Shown here one piece after another: positions 8,059-17,059 of a DNA stretch of 54,699 bases. Source of the DNA: an uncultured Bacteroidales bacterium (GTDB lineage Bacteria > Bacteroidota > Bacteroidia > Bacteroidales > F082). The stretch covers positions 1 to 54,699 of the forward strand of contig CAMVCZ010000021.1 in the NCBI GenBank assembly GCA_947166105.1. Direction: 5' to 3'. Every line of letters starts with the position of its first letter. The first letter of the stretch is position 1. The notes below the pieces were generated by a model. The model made no database searches, was not told where the DNA came from, and saw only the letters and a list, made by a program, of their open reading frames with translations. The translations under genes were made by a program, and so were the position numbers.

Positions 8059-9654
8059 ATGACGGAACAGAACTATAATGAACGGAGGTATCCTATTGGG
8101 ATTCAGACGTTTGAAAGAATCATTAAAGATGGATACATCTATTTGGATAAAACGGACTTGGTCTGGAACATGGCTCATATTAGCCCGTTTGTGTTTCTAA
8201 GCCGCCCGCGAAGGTTCGGAAAATCGTTGCTTTCCTCCACTTTACATTCCTATTTCGCTGGTGAGAAGGAACTGTTTGAAGGACTGAAAATCATGGAGTT
8301 GGAAAAGGAATGGGCATCATACCCCGTCATCCATTTTGACTTGAGCGTGGCCAAGGCCCAGCCAACGCCTGATGCATTGCGACAGGTGCTTTTCCGCCTT
8401 CTGGAAAATTATAGGAAATTGTATGGAGAAGGGGCCTACGAAACGACTCCGGGCGGACGTTTTAGTGGCATAATCCATCGCGCCTACGAGCAAACGGGCA
8501 AACAGGTTGTGGTCATCATTGACGAATATGATGCTCCGCTTTTGGACAAATTGCATGACAAAACTTCGCTTGACGAGTTCCGCAACGTGATGCAGGATTT
8601 CTATGTGCAGCTCAAGGCCAATGAAGCCTTGATTCGCTTCTGCTTCATCACTGGCATCACCAAATTCAGCCAATTGAGCATTTTTTCCACCATCAACAAT
8701 ATTAAGAACATCTCCATGTTGCCCCAATTCTCTGCCATTTGTGGAATTACCGATACGGAACTCTCCACAAACCTCGCCCCAGACGTTAGCCTGATGGCGG
8801 AAGCATACGGCTGCACAAAGGAGGAAATGCACGAGAAGTTGAAACAATACTATGATGGTTACCATTTTTCGTATGCTTCGGAAGACATTTACAATCCTTT
8901 CAGCCTGATGAATGCTTTCTGCGACCGACAAATTTCCAACTATTGGTTTGAGAGCGGCACGCCTACGTTTTTGTTCCAGCAGATGCAGCGTTTCCACACG
9001 GATATTCTTGGTTTGGATGAACTTGAGGAGCCTTCTTCGGCTTTTGACCGCCCCACGGAGGCGATGGAGAGTGCTTTGCCCTTGCTCTATCAAAGTGGCT
9101 ATTTGACCATCAAAGGCTACGACCGCGAGTCGGAGCTTTATCGTCTTTCGCTTCCCAACAAGGAGGTGCGCGTTGGGTTCATTCAGGGCTTGTTGCCGAC
9201 TTATGTGGGCTTAGAAAGCAATATTGTGCAGAAAGGATTTGCCCTTAAGTTTTGGCAGGCATTGAAAAAGAACGACATAGACCTCGCCTTGCGCGAGATG
9301 CAGGCTTATTTGGCTGGGTTGCCCTATATTGAGGGCTTCAAGAAAAAGTTGGAGAATGTGAGCGACCGCGAAGGTTTCTATGAGTGGACTTTCTATCTGA
9401 TTTTCAATATGTTGAATATATATGTCAGAACCCAAGTGAAGTGCGCCAACGGCAGGGCTGACGTGGTGGTGTTCATGCCCGATACGGTGTATGTCATTGA
9501 GTTGAAAGTGGACAAAACCGCTCAAGAAGCCTTGAATCAGATAGAAAACAATGGTTATGCCGTTCAGTATCAAACTGATGGACAAAAAGTGGTGAAAGTT
9601 GGTGTCAACTTTTCGTCGGAAACCAAAACCATCACCGATTGGATTGTCGGATAA
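8059..9654 (+). CDS. AAA-ATPase-like protein with C-terminal PD-(D/E)XK domain (DUF1703 type)
   Basis: The 531-residue protein opens with YPIGIQTFERIIKDGYIYLD and a Walker A PRRFGKS (50-56), the hallmark of the AAA-ATPase_like family. A Walker-B-like VVIIDEYDAPL follows. The C-terminal domain has GRADVVVF and YVIELKVD, the D...ExK core of the PD-(D/E)XK nuclease superfamily. These proteins occur in many paralogous copies in Bacteroidales; function is unproven. Unlike the two DUF4143 ATPases here, its promoter has no tandem repeats. It is a single gene, 26 bases upstream of the DUF1599 gene. Confidence 0.85.
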   Translation: MTEQNYNERRYPIGIQTFERIIKDGYIYLDKTDLVWNMAHISPFVFLSRPRRFGKSLLSSTLHSYFAGEKELFEGLKIMELEKEWASYPVIHFDLSVAKAQPTPDALRQVLFRLLENYRKLYGEGAYETTPGGRFSGIIHRAYEQTGKQVVVIIDEYDAPLLDKLHDKTSLDEFRNVMQDFYVQLKANEALIRFCFITGITKFSQLSIFSTINNIKNISMLPQFSAICGITDTELSTNLAPDVSLMAEAYGCTKEEMHEKLKQYYDGYHFSYASEDIYNPFSLMNAFCDRQISNYWFESGTPTFLFQQMQRFHTDILGLDELEEPSSAFDRPTEAMESALPLLYQSGYLTIKGYDRESELYRLSLPNKEVRVGFIQGLLPTYVGLESNIVQKGFALKFWQALKKNDIDLALREMQAYLAGLPYIEGFKKKLENVSDREGFYEWTFYLIFNMLNIYVRTQVKCANGRADVVVFMPDTVYVIELKVDKTAQEALNQIENNGYAVQYQTDGQKVVKVGVNFSSETKTITDWIVG

Positions 9655-9680
9655 GTTGAATTGAAAACGTAAAAGTCATT

Positions 9681-10235
9681 ATGCCTCAAAAAGATACAAA
9701 AACCCAATTTCATGCAGTGTTGGCGCAATGCCGCAAATTGTTTGTCGATAAGATGAAGGACTATGGTCCGGCATGGCGGATTTTAAGAACGCCTTCGATT
9801 ACCGACCAGATTTTTATTAAGGTCAAGAGAATCAGAACTTTGCAGACTATTTCTGAGCGACTTGTGGACGAAGGCATTGAGCCGGAGTTCATCGGCATTG
9901 TCAATTATGCGGCGATGGGTGTCATACAGTTGCAACTCGGAGTGGTTGACCAGCCGGATTTGAACGCTGAAGAAGCCACGGCATTGTACGACAAAGTCAC
10001 CACCGAGGCCTACGAACTGATGACGCGCAAGAACCACGACTATTCCGAGGCTTGGCGTGACATGCGTGTCAGTTCCATCACTGACCTGATTATGAGCAAG
10101 GTGTTGCGCACCAAAAGCATCGAGGATCACGGCGGCAAAACCCTTGTGTCTGAAGGACTTGACGCAAATTATTACGATATGATTAATTATGCGGTATTCG
10201 CGCTGATACTGCTGAGCGAACAGGAAAAGAAATGA
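9681..10235 (+). CDS. DUF1599 domain protein with two internal repeats
   Basis: The 184-residue protein is built of two halves of about 70 residues (15-85 and 106-178). Both share the pattern DY-x3-AWR-x2-R-x2-SITD-x2-x2-K followed by an (V/M)INYA-x-x stretch. DUF1599 belongs to proteins proposed to act on nucleotides or modified bases, but no activity is known. Its end overlaps the BT_3928-type gene by 4 bases (ATGA), so the two are coupled, a pairing conserved in the phylum as far as I recall. Confidence 0.85.
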   Translation: MPQKDTKTQFHAVLAQCRKLFVDKMKDYGPAWRILRTPSITDQIFIKVKRIRTLQTISERLVDEGIEPEFIGIVNYAAMGVIQLQLGVVDQPDLNAEEATALYDKVTTEAYELMTRKNHDYSEAWRDMRVSSITDLIMSKVLRTKSIEDHGGKTLVSEGLDANYYDMINYAVFALILLSEQEKK

Positions 10236-11470
10236 AAAAGAGAAACAACATCAACCTTCCTTGGATGAGCATCGTTCTGGCACTGGCCTCGGCTGTGGGC
10301 ATCTATTTCCTGCCCGAATTTCATCTTTGGTTTCTACTTATTTTGCTGATTAACTTGTTGATACCATTGGTTTTCAGCAAAAAATATGACAATGCGGCCT
10401 TGACGGTTTGTCGCCTTTTGGTGGGCGCGTTGTTCATTTTCAGCAGTTTCACTAAGGGCGTTGACCCACTCGGGACAAAGTACAAAATGCTGGATTATTT
10501 GGCCGTCTACGGCATGACTTGGCTCAACGATTTTGCCTTGATTTTGGCCATGCTGATGATTTTGGCCGAGTTTATTGTGGGCATTTGCTTGATTACCAAA
10601 GTTTTCCCACGATTGGCCGTGTTGGGTGCCACCTTATTAATGATGTTTTTCACCGCAACGACCTTGTTTGATGCCTTGTATGATTTGGTGCCTGATTGTG
10701 GGTGTTTTGGTACGGCTATCAAAATGAGCAACTGGCAGACTTTCTACAAGAATTTGGTCATTGATGCTGTTCTTATTCCGCTGATTATCAATAATAAAAA
10801 GTTGGAAAACAAGATGTCTGATGGCTCGCAGTTTGCCATTGGTTGCGTTTATGCCTTGGCGTTTTTGGGTTTTGAGGTTTACAATTATCGTCATTTGCCC
10901 GTTGTCGATTTCATGAATTGGAAGGTGGGCAAGCAATTGAATGTTGAAACCTCTGGCGATGCAGATATTTATTTGATTTACAGGAATAAAGCCACTGGAG
11001 AGACGCAAGAATTCCTCTCGCCGAATTATCCTTGGAATGATTCGGTTTGGATGTCGGAGTGGGAGTTCGTAGACCAAAGGACGGAAGGCGGAAGCAATTT
11101 CCTCGGATTCAGTGCTTTGGATGAATCGGGCAATGATGTCACCGAGTCCATCTTGACGACGGAAAAACTGTTGATGTTCACCTCACACGATTTGGCCGAT
11201 GTGTCGGAAAAGCAATGGGCGAAGGTGAAAGAAGTCACGGAAACCGCTGAAAAACAGGGCTATATTGTGATTTGGGTGGTTGCCAACGAGCCTGAATTTG
11301 TGGAACAATTGCGCGAGCAATATGATTTCCTTTACGAGGTGTATTACGCTGACGAACTGGAAATCAAGCCGATAGTGCGCTCCAATCCGGGTCTGGTTTG
11401 GTTGGACAATGGCTTGGTGAAGAACAAATGGAGCGTTGCCGATTTCAAAAAGGCGATGAAAGTTTTGTAA
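10232..11470 (+). CDS. BT_3928-family membrane protein with DoxX/MauE-like domain
   Basis: The 412-residue protein has six or so predicted membrane segments in the first 215 residues, with a DoxX/MauE-like core containing PDCGCFGTAI. Paired cysteines in such proteins suggest disulfide or quinone-linked redox work. The C-terminal 190 residues are soluble, with no recognised thioredoxin CxxC motif. It is translationally coupled to the DUF1599 gene, and the ABC permease gene starts 9 bases later. A function in envelope redox homeostasis is inference only. Confidence 0.75.
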   Translation: MKKRNNINLPWMSIVLALASAVGIYFLPEFHLWFLLILLINLLIPLVFSKKYDNAALTVCRLLVGALFIFSSFTKGVDPLGTKYKMLDYLAVYGMTWLNDFALILAMLMILAEFIVGICLITKVFPRLAVLGATLLMMFFTATTLFDALYDLVPDCGCFGTAIKMSNWQTFYKNLVIDAVLIPLIINNKKLENKMSDGSQFAIGCVYALAFLGFEVYNYRHLPVVDFMNWKVGKQLNVETSGDADIYLIYRNKATGETQEFLSPNYPWNDSVWMSEWEFVDQRTEGGSNFLGFSALDESGNDVTESILTTEKLLMFTSHDLADVSEKQWAKVKEVTETAEKQGYIVIWVVANEPEFVEQLREQYDFLYEVYYADELEIKPIVRSNPGLVWLDNGLVKNKWSVADFKKAMKVL

Positions 11471-11479
11471 GGAAAAACG

Positions 11480-12547
11480 ATGAGCGCATACATTGTCAGG
11501 AAACTGCTTTACGGAATTGCGGTGCTTTGGGGTGTCGCGACGTTGGTGTTTTTCCTGTTCAACATCCTGCCCGGCGACCCTGCCCAAATGATGCTCGGCC
11601 AGCGTGCCGACAAGGAATCGGTGGATGCCATCCGTGAGGAATTGGGTATGAACCAAAGCCTTGGAAAACAATATGTTGACTATCTCAACGACTTGGTTCC
11701 GATTTCGTTTTATGATGTTTCGGAAGGTGAGCAAAAGTTGGAAAAGATTGGCCGTTTTGCCAAAATTGCTGCCATTGGTTCGACCGCTATTGTGCTGAAA
11801 GCCCCTTACTTGCGCATGTCGTACCAAAGCAAGCGCAAGGTTTCCGACATTTTGGGCGAAGCCTTTCCGAATACCCTGCTGTTAGCTGCCGTTTCCATTT
11901 CCCTTGCTATGATTTTGGGCTTGGTTATCGGCATTTTGACGGCGGTCATCAACACCAAGTTTCTCAACAAGTTGACGCTTTTCATCACCACGATAGGCAT
12001 GTCCTTGCCCTCGTTTTTCGCGGCCATTCTGATGGCTTGGGTTTTCGGTTTTTTGTTGGAACATTATACAGGTTTGGGCATGACGGGCAGCCTTTACACC
12101 GTCGACGAATACGGCAGGGGAGAGTTCCTCAGCCTTCGCAACCTCATTTTGCCCGCTTTGACCTTGGGAATGAGGCCTTTGGCAGTGGTCACTGAACTTA
12201 CACGCACCTCTTTGCTTGAGGCTATGTCGATGGACTATGTGCGCACGGCGCGAGCCAAAGGCTTGAAGCCGTTCCGTGTCATTTGCGTTCATGCCTTGCG
12301 CAATGCCTTAAACCCTGTCGTGACGGCGGTTTCAGGCTGGTTTGCCTCGCTGTTAGCGGGTGCGGTTTTCGTGGAGTATGTCTTCGATTGGAAGGGCATC
12401 GGCGTTGTGGTGGTCGACGCGCTCGACAAGTACGATTTCCCCGTCATCATGGGTGCGGTGCTGCTCATTGCGGTCATGCTCATCATCGTCAATATTGTGG
12501 TCGACATCATATATGGCATCATCGACCCGCGTGTGAGAATAAGTTAG
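11480..12547 (+). CDS. ABC transporter permease, DppB/OppB-like
   Basis: The 355-residue inner-membrane protein begins with a typical MSAYIVRKLLYGIAVLWGVA first membrane helix and ILPGDPA, both signatures of dipeptide/oligopeptide permeases. The EAA-like loop is around MDYVRTARAKGL. A soluble insertion of about 60 residues follows the first helix. The partner permease, ATPases and binding protein are not adjacent, so the substrate is unknown; peptides or nickel are guesses from the family. Confidence 0.85.
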   Translation: MSAYIVRKLLYGIAVLWGVATLVFFLFNILPGDPAQMMLGQRADKESVDAIREELGMNQSLGKQYVDYLNDLVPISFYDVSEGEQKLEKIGRFAKIAAIGSTAIVLKAPYLRMSYQSKRKVSDILGEAFPNTLLLAAVSISLAMILGLVIGILTAVINTKFLNKLTLFITTIGMSLPSFFAAILMAWVFGFLLEHYTGLGMTGSLYTVDEYGRGEFLSLRNLILPALTLGMRPLAVVTELTRTSLLEAMSMDYVRTARAKGLKPFRVICVHALRNALNPVVTAVSGWFASLLAGAVFVEYVFDWKGIGVVVVDALDKYDFPVIMGAVLLIAVMLIIVNIVVDIIYGIIDPRVRIS

Positions 12548-12553
12548 TTGTAG

Positions 12554-12574
12554 GGCTGTCACACCGTGGCAGCC
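12554..12574. repeat. GGCTGNC...GGCAGCC hairpin element
   Basis: A 9-bp stem with one G-U pair and a 3-base loop lies between the permease and thioesterase genes. The same hairpin type occurs at 31812-31834 and 31851-31875. It has no U-tract, so it is not a convincing terminator here. Confidence 0.65.
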
Positions 12575-12588
12575 GAAAAATTGAAACA

Positions 12589-13347
12589 ATGGATAAAATC
12601 GGAAAATACGAGTTTGTTGCGGAGCCGTTCCACTGTGATTTTTCGGGACGGATGTTTCTCGGACACCTTGGAAACCAGATGCTTAATGCGGCTGATTTCC
12701 ATTCCACTGACCGAGGTTTCGGGATGAAATACCTTATGACCATCAATCGCTCGTGGGTGCTTTCGCGATTGGCTATTGAAATGATGGAAATGCCCGGTCA
12801 ACATGAGCATTACACCGTTGAGACATGGGTGGAAAGCGCGATGAAGTTTTTCACCAATCGTAATTTCTGCGTAACTGGCGGCGATGGCCGCATCTTTGGC
12901 TACGGGCGTTCCATTTGGGCCATGATTGACACGGAAACGCGCCAACCTACCGACATCTATTCTATCGACAACGGTGCCATCGACAAATGGATTGTGGCCG
13001 ACAAACCTTGCCCGATTGAAAAAAACAGTCGTGTGAAGATGCCGGAAAACGCTGATTTTGTGCGTTGTATAGATATTAATTATAATGACATCGACATCAA
13101 CGGGCATGTCAATTCGGTGAAATATATCGAGCATGTGCTGGATTTGTGGGACATTGCTTGGTATCGTGAGCATAGGCTCAAACGCTTTGAAATTGCCTAT
13201 GTCGCGGAGGCACACGAGGGCGACAAATTGAGTTTCTATCGCGAGCAAACGGCTGAAAATGAGTGTTGTGTGCGTTTGGTGAAATTCGAACCAACTGGGA
13301 TAAATACGGAAGTTTGCCGTTGCAAGTTGGTATTTGTTAATCATTAA
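12589..13347 (+). CDS. Acyl-ACP thioesterase
   Basis: The 252-residue protein looks like the bacterial relative of plant FatA/FatB: a double hot-dog fold that releases fatty acids from acyl carrier protein. Visible signatures are NRSWVLSRLAIEM in the first hot-dog and the second-half motif NYNDIDINGHVNSVKYIEH, in which Asn-Gly-His-Val-Asn is typical of the catalytic region. A longer reading frame open upstream to 12283 overlaps the permease and is not credible; ATG 12589 matches the start of homologous proteins. It follows the permease by 41 bases, which include a hairpin element. Confidence 0.85.
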   Translation: MDKIGKYEFVAEPFHCDFSGRMFLGHLGNQMLNAADFHSTDRGFGMKYLMTINRSWVLSRLAIEMMEMPGQHEHYTVETWVESAMKFFTNRNFCVTGGDGRIFGYGRSIWAMIDTETRQPTDIYSIDNGAIDKWIVADKPCPIEKNSRVKMPENADFVRCIDINYNDIDINGHVNSVKYIEHVLDLWDIAWYREHRLKRFEIAYVAEAHEGDKLSFYREQTAENECCVRLVKFEPTGINTEVCRCKLVFVNH

Positions 13348-13358
13348 AACAAATCTGA

Positions 13359-14312
13359 ATGAAAAAACTGATAATCATATTGTTATGCCTGATTCCGTTG
13401 TTTTCTAAGGCGCAGTTGGTGGCCTGCCGTAATGTCATTCCTGATAACTACGATTTTTGGCTCTATCTGCCTAAGGATTATGCAACTGCAATCGAAAAGA
13501 AGCCCGTAATCCTGTTCCTTCATGGCCGGAGTTTGAGTGGCGATGACTTGAGTTTGGTTCGGTATTATGGTTGCATTAATGCGCTGCTCCGTGGTCGCGA
13601 AATTGATGCAATTGTGATTGCTCCACAATCGAAAACAGCATGGAAACCCGAAAAATTGATGGAGTTATATAATTGGGTGACAACTAATTACCGTTCAGAT
13701 ACTAACCGGTTTTATGTGTTGGGCATGAGCATGGGCGGTTTCGGGACGTTGGATTTTGTGGCGGCTTATCCCGACAAGGTGGCTGCGGCTATGTCTATGT
13801 GTGGCGGCTCGACGGCCAAGTCGCTTTGCGGTTTGAATGATGTGCCTTTGTGGATTATTCATGGCACGGCAGATCAGGATGTTCCTGTTTGGCGTTCAGA
13901 AAGGGTGGTCGATTCCATGTGCGTTTGCGGCGACACGAGTAGGTTGATTTTCAATAAATTGAAGAGCGTAAACCATACCAGTCTTGTGCGTGTTTTCTAC
14001 TTGCAGCAAACATACGACTGGTTGTTTTCCCACACCTTGACGGATTCATTGCGTTTGGCAAACAAGGATTATACCATTTCGCGGGAGTTGCTTTATGCCG
14101 CTTACGACGACCTTGAAAACAAATCCGATATTCAAATCATTGATTTGCAGAGTTATAAGGATAGTCAGAAGCAATATTATGTCGTCAAGAAGGGCGATAC
14201 GTTGAGTTCGATTGCGGTGGAAAACAATTCTACGGTGTCCATTTTGTGCAAACTCAACAACATTAGGAAAGACGCAAAACTATGGCCTGGGCGGAAAATC
14301 AGGGTGAAGTGA
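13359..14312 (+). CDS. Secreted alpha/beta-hydrolase (esterase) with C-terminal LysM domain
   Basis: The 317-residue protein has a signal peptide ending near FSKAQ (19). The hydrolase domain shows the nucleophile elbow GMSMGG (Ser124), an acid at D172 or D174 in GTADQDVP, and a probable catalytic His206 in VNHTSL. The oxyanion region is LFLHGRS. The last 45 residues (272-317) form a LysM domain (KKGDTLSSIAVENNS), expected to hold the enzyme on peptidoglycan or similar glycans. It starts 11 bases after the thioesterase gene and may be co-transcribed. Substrate is unknown; feruloyl or acetyl esterases are possible relatives. Confidence 0.8.
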   Translation: MKKLIIILLCLIPLFSKAQLVACRNVIPDNYDFWLYLPKDYATAIEKKPVILFLHGRSLSGDDLSLVRYYGCINALLRGREIDAIVIAPQSKTAWKPEKLMELYNWVTTNYRSDTNRFYVLGMSMGGFGTLDFVAAYPDKVAAAMSMCGGSTAKSLCGLNDVPLWIIHGTADQDVPVWRSERVVDSMCVCGDTSRLIFNKLKSVNHTSLVRVFYLQQTYDWLFSHTLTDSLRLANKDYTISRELLYAAYDDLENKSDIQIIDLQSYKDSQKQYYVVKKGDTLSSIAVENNSTVSILCKLNNIRKDAKLWPGRKIRVK

Positions 14313-14339
14313 TGCTTGGTTGAAAAAGCTGGTATTCAA

Positions 14340-15095
14340 TCAATTAATCATCCATGCCACGCCTGCGCCGATGGAAAAGTATTTCCCAAGGTTTTGGAAA
14401 TCCAAGTCGGCTTCGAGGTCTAACTGCACGCGGCGCGACACCAACCAAGTCAGGCCAAATTCGGCCATGTATTGGTTTGCCTCTTCGGGATGCAGGTAAT
14501 TGTAGGTTTCCACAAATGCCCCAAGGCTTTCCGTGAAGTTGTAGCCTAATGCAAAAGCGAGGAACGTGGTGGGTGTTGCCGTTTCGCCATCCCATTCCAA
14601 ACCAGCATTATAGGAAATGGAGAAGCGCTCGCCAATGCTATGCTCGAAGATGGCGTACATGGCAGGCGCGAGGTTGGAGGGGAGCAAGTCCTTTGAGCCG
14701 ACATGAGGTGACTTGAGTTCAGCCAAAAAACCAACGGATGGGATGATGCCCGAACCTTCGTTGAACTTGATTTTTGTCCCGACGGTGAGCGGCGCGATGC
14801 CAAAAGTGGGCATGGCGGCTTCGTTGTCGTACATCAGGAAGTCCATGCCAACGCGCAACTCCATGTTTTGGAAAAGGCCATAGCGGAGGATGGTGCTGTT
14901 CAATGTAAATGTGCGTGTCCCGTCGGCTGCTTTTTCGAAAGCAAATCCGTTGTCCCATCCAAGTTTTTGATAATGAGTTACATCTGCACCGAATGTATGT
15001 CCAGGACGGTCGGGAACCACGGTGGGGTGTTCGTTTTGGGCGAAGCAGATGTTTGCACTTAATGTAAGAATGATTAACAATACTTTGATTTTCAT
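14340..15095 (-). CDS. Outer-membrane beta-barrel (transporter-like) protein
   Basis: The 251-residue reading from ATG 15095 has a signal peptide ending at ICFAQ. The mature protein alternates aromatic and polar residues, as expected of a beta-barrel. It resembles the phenol/MetA-pathway outer-membrane protein family (PF13557-like) in pattern, including a C-terminal aromatic-rich strand. The open frame reaches 15338, but that extension lacks protein-like character and is occupied in another frame by a 46-codon ORF. Substrate is unknown. Confidence 0.75.
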   Translation of the reverse strand: MKIKVLLIILTLSANICFAQNEHPTVVPDRPGHTFGADVTHYQKLGWDNGFAFEKAADGTRTFTLNSTILRYGLFQNMELRVGMDFLMYDNEAAMPTFGIAPLTVGTKIKFNEGSGIIPSVGFLAELKSPHVGSKDLLPSNLAPAMYAIFEHSIGERFSISYNAGLEWDGETATPTTFLAFALGYNFTESLGAFVETYNYLHPEEANQYMAEFGLTWLVSRRVQLDLEADLDFQNLGKYFSIGAGVAWMIN

Positions 15096-15118
15096 AGTGA
15101 TAGTGGTCTCCAAATGGT

Positions 15119-15259
15119 TTACATGTTTTTCGCCATTTCCAAATTCCGTTTCATATAGTTGGCAGCGTCTTCGGATTTCATTGGCGATTTCCTTAATTCG
15201 GTGATTTTCCGCATCTTTCTCTCCACTGCTTCTTTGTGAAATTGATTCAGATAAGTCAT
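15119..15259 (-). CDS. Small 46-residue ORF upstream of the barrel gene
   Basis: It starts at ATG 15259, 18 bases after a -7 box, and stops at 15119, 23 bases before the barrel gene. The predicted peptide is basic and helix-prone (about a third Lys, Arg or Glu; begins MTYLNQFHKEAVERKMRK) with no signal peptide. Its composition is more protein-like than that of the overlapping frame that extends the barrel ORF. I do not recognise a family. It may be a real microprotein or a leader that couples translation to the barrel gene. Confidence 0.5.
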   Translation of the reverse strand: MTYLNQFHKEAVERKMRKITELRKSPMKSEDAANYMKRNLEMAKNM

Positions 15260-15276
15260 ACTTCATCTTTTTTTTG

Positions 15277-15284
15277 CAAAAATA
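15277..15284 (-). promoter_or_regulatory. -7 promoter element of the small ORF and barrel gene
   Basis: TATTTTTG on the minus strand, leaving a very short leader before ATG 15259. The -33 box is unclear. Confidence 0.55.
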
Positions 15285-15357
15285 CACATTTTTCTGAAAA
15301 GAAAACTTCGTCACAAACAAAAGCAGATTAATTTTCAACAGCCATTACATTTTTTTG

Positions 15358-15365
15358 TATTTTTG
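15358..15365 (+). promoter_or_regulatory. -7 promoter element of tpiA
   Basis: TATTTTTG, followed by a ~65-base leader rich in repeated AAATCTT/AAATCCTT words before ATG 15433. Confidence 0.5.
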
Positions 15366-15432
15366 TCATTCAAAAATGTAGAATCTTTCATTTTTAAATC
15401 CTTGAATCTTAAATCTTTAAATCAAAAATAAA

Positions 15433-16212
15433 ATGAGAAGCAAAATCGTAGCAGGAAACTGGAAAATGAACCTCACTTTCGATGAGGCTGAAGATTTGGT
15501 CGATGGCATCCTTGACCGCTTTGACGCAATGGACGAACTGAATTGCGAAGTCATCATTTGCCCGCCGTTCCCCTATTTGGAAATGCTAACCGACTGGGAG
15601 GCAGAGGAACAGCGTTTCAATGTGGGTGCGCAAAATTGCAGCGCTTACGACAAGGGCGCTTACACGGGCGAAGTTTCGGCCAAAATGCTGAAGTCACTGG
15701 AAGTTGACTATTGCATCGTCGGGCACAGCGAGAGAAGGAAATATTTCGGCGAGACCAATGAGGTGCTGGCTGAAAAGATTAACCGCTTGATTGAGAACAA
15801 TATGTCGCCGATTTATTGTGTCGGTGAGGTGCTTGAGGAGCGTGAGGCGGGTCGCCATTTCGAGGTTGTCAAGGAGCAATTGGAGAAAGGGTTGTTCCAC
15901 CTCGACGGCGATGCCATTTACGACACCATCATTGCTTATGAGCCCGTTTGGGCCATCGGCACGGGCAAGACCGCCACGCCCGAACAGGCGCAGGAAATGC
16001 ACGCCTACATCCGCTCGTTGGTGAAGGAACACTACGACGAGGCCACGGCTGACGACATACGCATCCTTTACGGCGGCAGTTGCAACGCCAAGAACGCCAC
16101 TGAGTTGTTCTCGCAACCCGACGTGGATGGTGGCTTGATTGGTGGCGCGTCATTGAAGGCTGAGGACTTCGCTTCCATCTGCGAACAAGCCTCACACATC
16201 GGCGAGGAATGA
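15433..16212 (+). CDS. tpiA: Triose-phosphate isomerase
   Basis: The 259-residue glycolytic enzyme interconverts dihydroxyacetone phosphate and glyceraldehyde 3-phosphate. Catalytic residues are visible: K11 in AGNWKMN, H98 in VGHSERR and E170 in AYEPVWAIGTGKTA, plus the phosphate loop LYGGSC. Its end overlaps prmA by 4 bases (ATGA), coupling the two. The leader holds short AT-rich repeats like those upstream of the M13 peptidase. Confidence 0.96.
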   Translation: MRSKIVAGNWKMNLTFDEAEDLVDGILDRFDAMDELNCEVIICPPFPYLEMLTDWEAEEQRFNVGAQNCSAYDKGAYTGEVSAKMLKSLEVDYCIVGHSERRKYFGETNEVLAEKINRLIENNMSPIYCVGEVLEEREAGRHFEVVKEQLEKGLFHLDGDAIYDTIIAYEPVWAIGTGKTATPEQAQEMHAYIRSLVKEHYDEATADDIRILYGGSCNAKNATELFSQPDVDGGLIGGASLKAEDFASICEQASHIGEE

Positions 16213-17036
16213 AGACATTCGAGTATTCATTTACGGCACCAAGTTCCGACATTCAGCACGACATGCTGACTACGATGCTGGCGGAAATTGGTTTTGACTC
16301 GTTCATGGATGATGCAATGGGCTTAAAAGCCTATTGCTCAGCCGATAACCGAGATGATTTGGCTGTTGAGAACCTCTTGCTTGAGCCGTCTTTTTCAGAC
16401 ATCCGTCTGCTGAAAGTGGAGGAAATGCCCGACAAGGACTGGAACGAGGTTTGGGAGGCTTCCTATCAGCCTGTGGTTGTGAACGATAGGTGTCGTGTTC
16501 GGGCACCATTCCACGAGCCTGACCCAAGTTTCGAGTTCGATTTGGTCATTGAGCCGAAAATGTCGTTTGGGACGGCCAACCACGAAACGACCGCGCAAAT
16601 CATCCAATTGATGTTGGAAACTGATTTTCAAGGGAAAACAGTGCTCGACATGGGTAGTGGAACGGCGGTTTTGGCCATTCTCGCCAAAAAACTTGGCGCG
16701 GCGCATACCGTGGCCATCGACAACGACGAGTGGGCCTATCGCAACGCTTTCACTAACACGGAGTTGAATGGCGTTTCCGACATTGAAATTATCCTCGGCG
16801 ATGCTTCGTCGATTCGGGGCAGTTTCGATGTGGTGTTGGCCAACATCAACCGCAACATCCTTTTGCGCGACATGCACCTTTATGTTGCCGCCATGCGTCC
16901 CTATGCGCACATTTTCTTCAGCGGTTTCTACACTGAGGATTTGGAAAGCATCAAGGCGGAGGCGGAACGTTTAGGACTACATTATCGCCGCCACCTGAGC
17001 CGCAACAATTGGGTGGCTGCTGAATTTGTCAAATAA
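16209..17036 (+). CDS. prmA: Ribosomal protein L11 methyltransferase
   Basis: The 275-residue protein has an N-terminal alpha/beta domain and a class I SAM-dependent methyltransferase domain: LDMGSGTAVLAI (motif I), VAIDND (motif II) and the family motif VLANINRNIL. It trimethylates lysines of ribosomal protein L11. Length is slightly shorter than the E. coli enzyme, as usual in Bacteroidota. It is coupled to tpiA by a 4-base overlap. Confidence 0.9.
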   Translation: MKTFEYSFTAPSSDIQHDMLTTMLAEIGFDSFMDDAMGLKAYCSADNRDDLAVENLLLEPSFSDIRLLKVEEMPDKDWNEVWEASYQPVVVNDRCRVRAPFHEPDPSFEFDLVIEPKMSFGTANHETTAQIIQLMLETDFQGKTVLDMGSGTAVLAILAKKLGAAHTVAIDNDEWAYRNAFTNTELNGVSDIEIILGDASSIRGSFDVVLANINRNILLRDMHLYVAAMRPYAHIFFSGFYTEDLESIKAEAERLGLHYRRHLSRNNWVAAEFVK

Positions 17037-17059
17037 TTGGTTTTTAATACTTTGAATAG

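Noticed and set aside
12283..12588. N-terminal extension of the thioesterase gene into the permease gene
   Set aside because: It overlaps conserved permease sequence in another frame; family start is at 12589.
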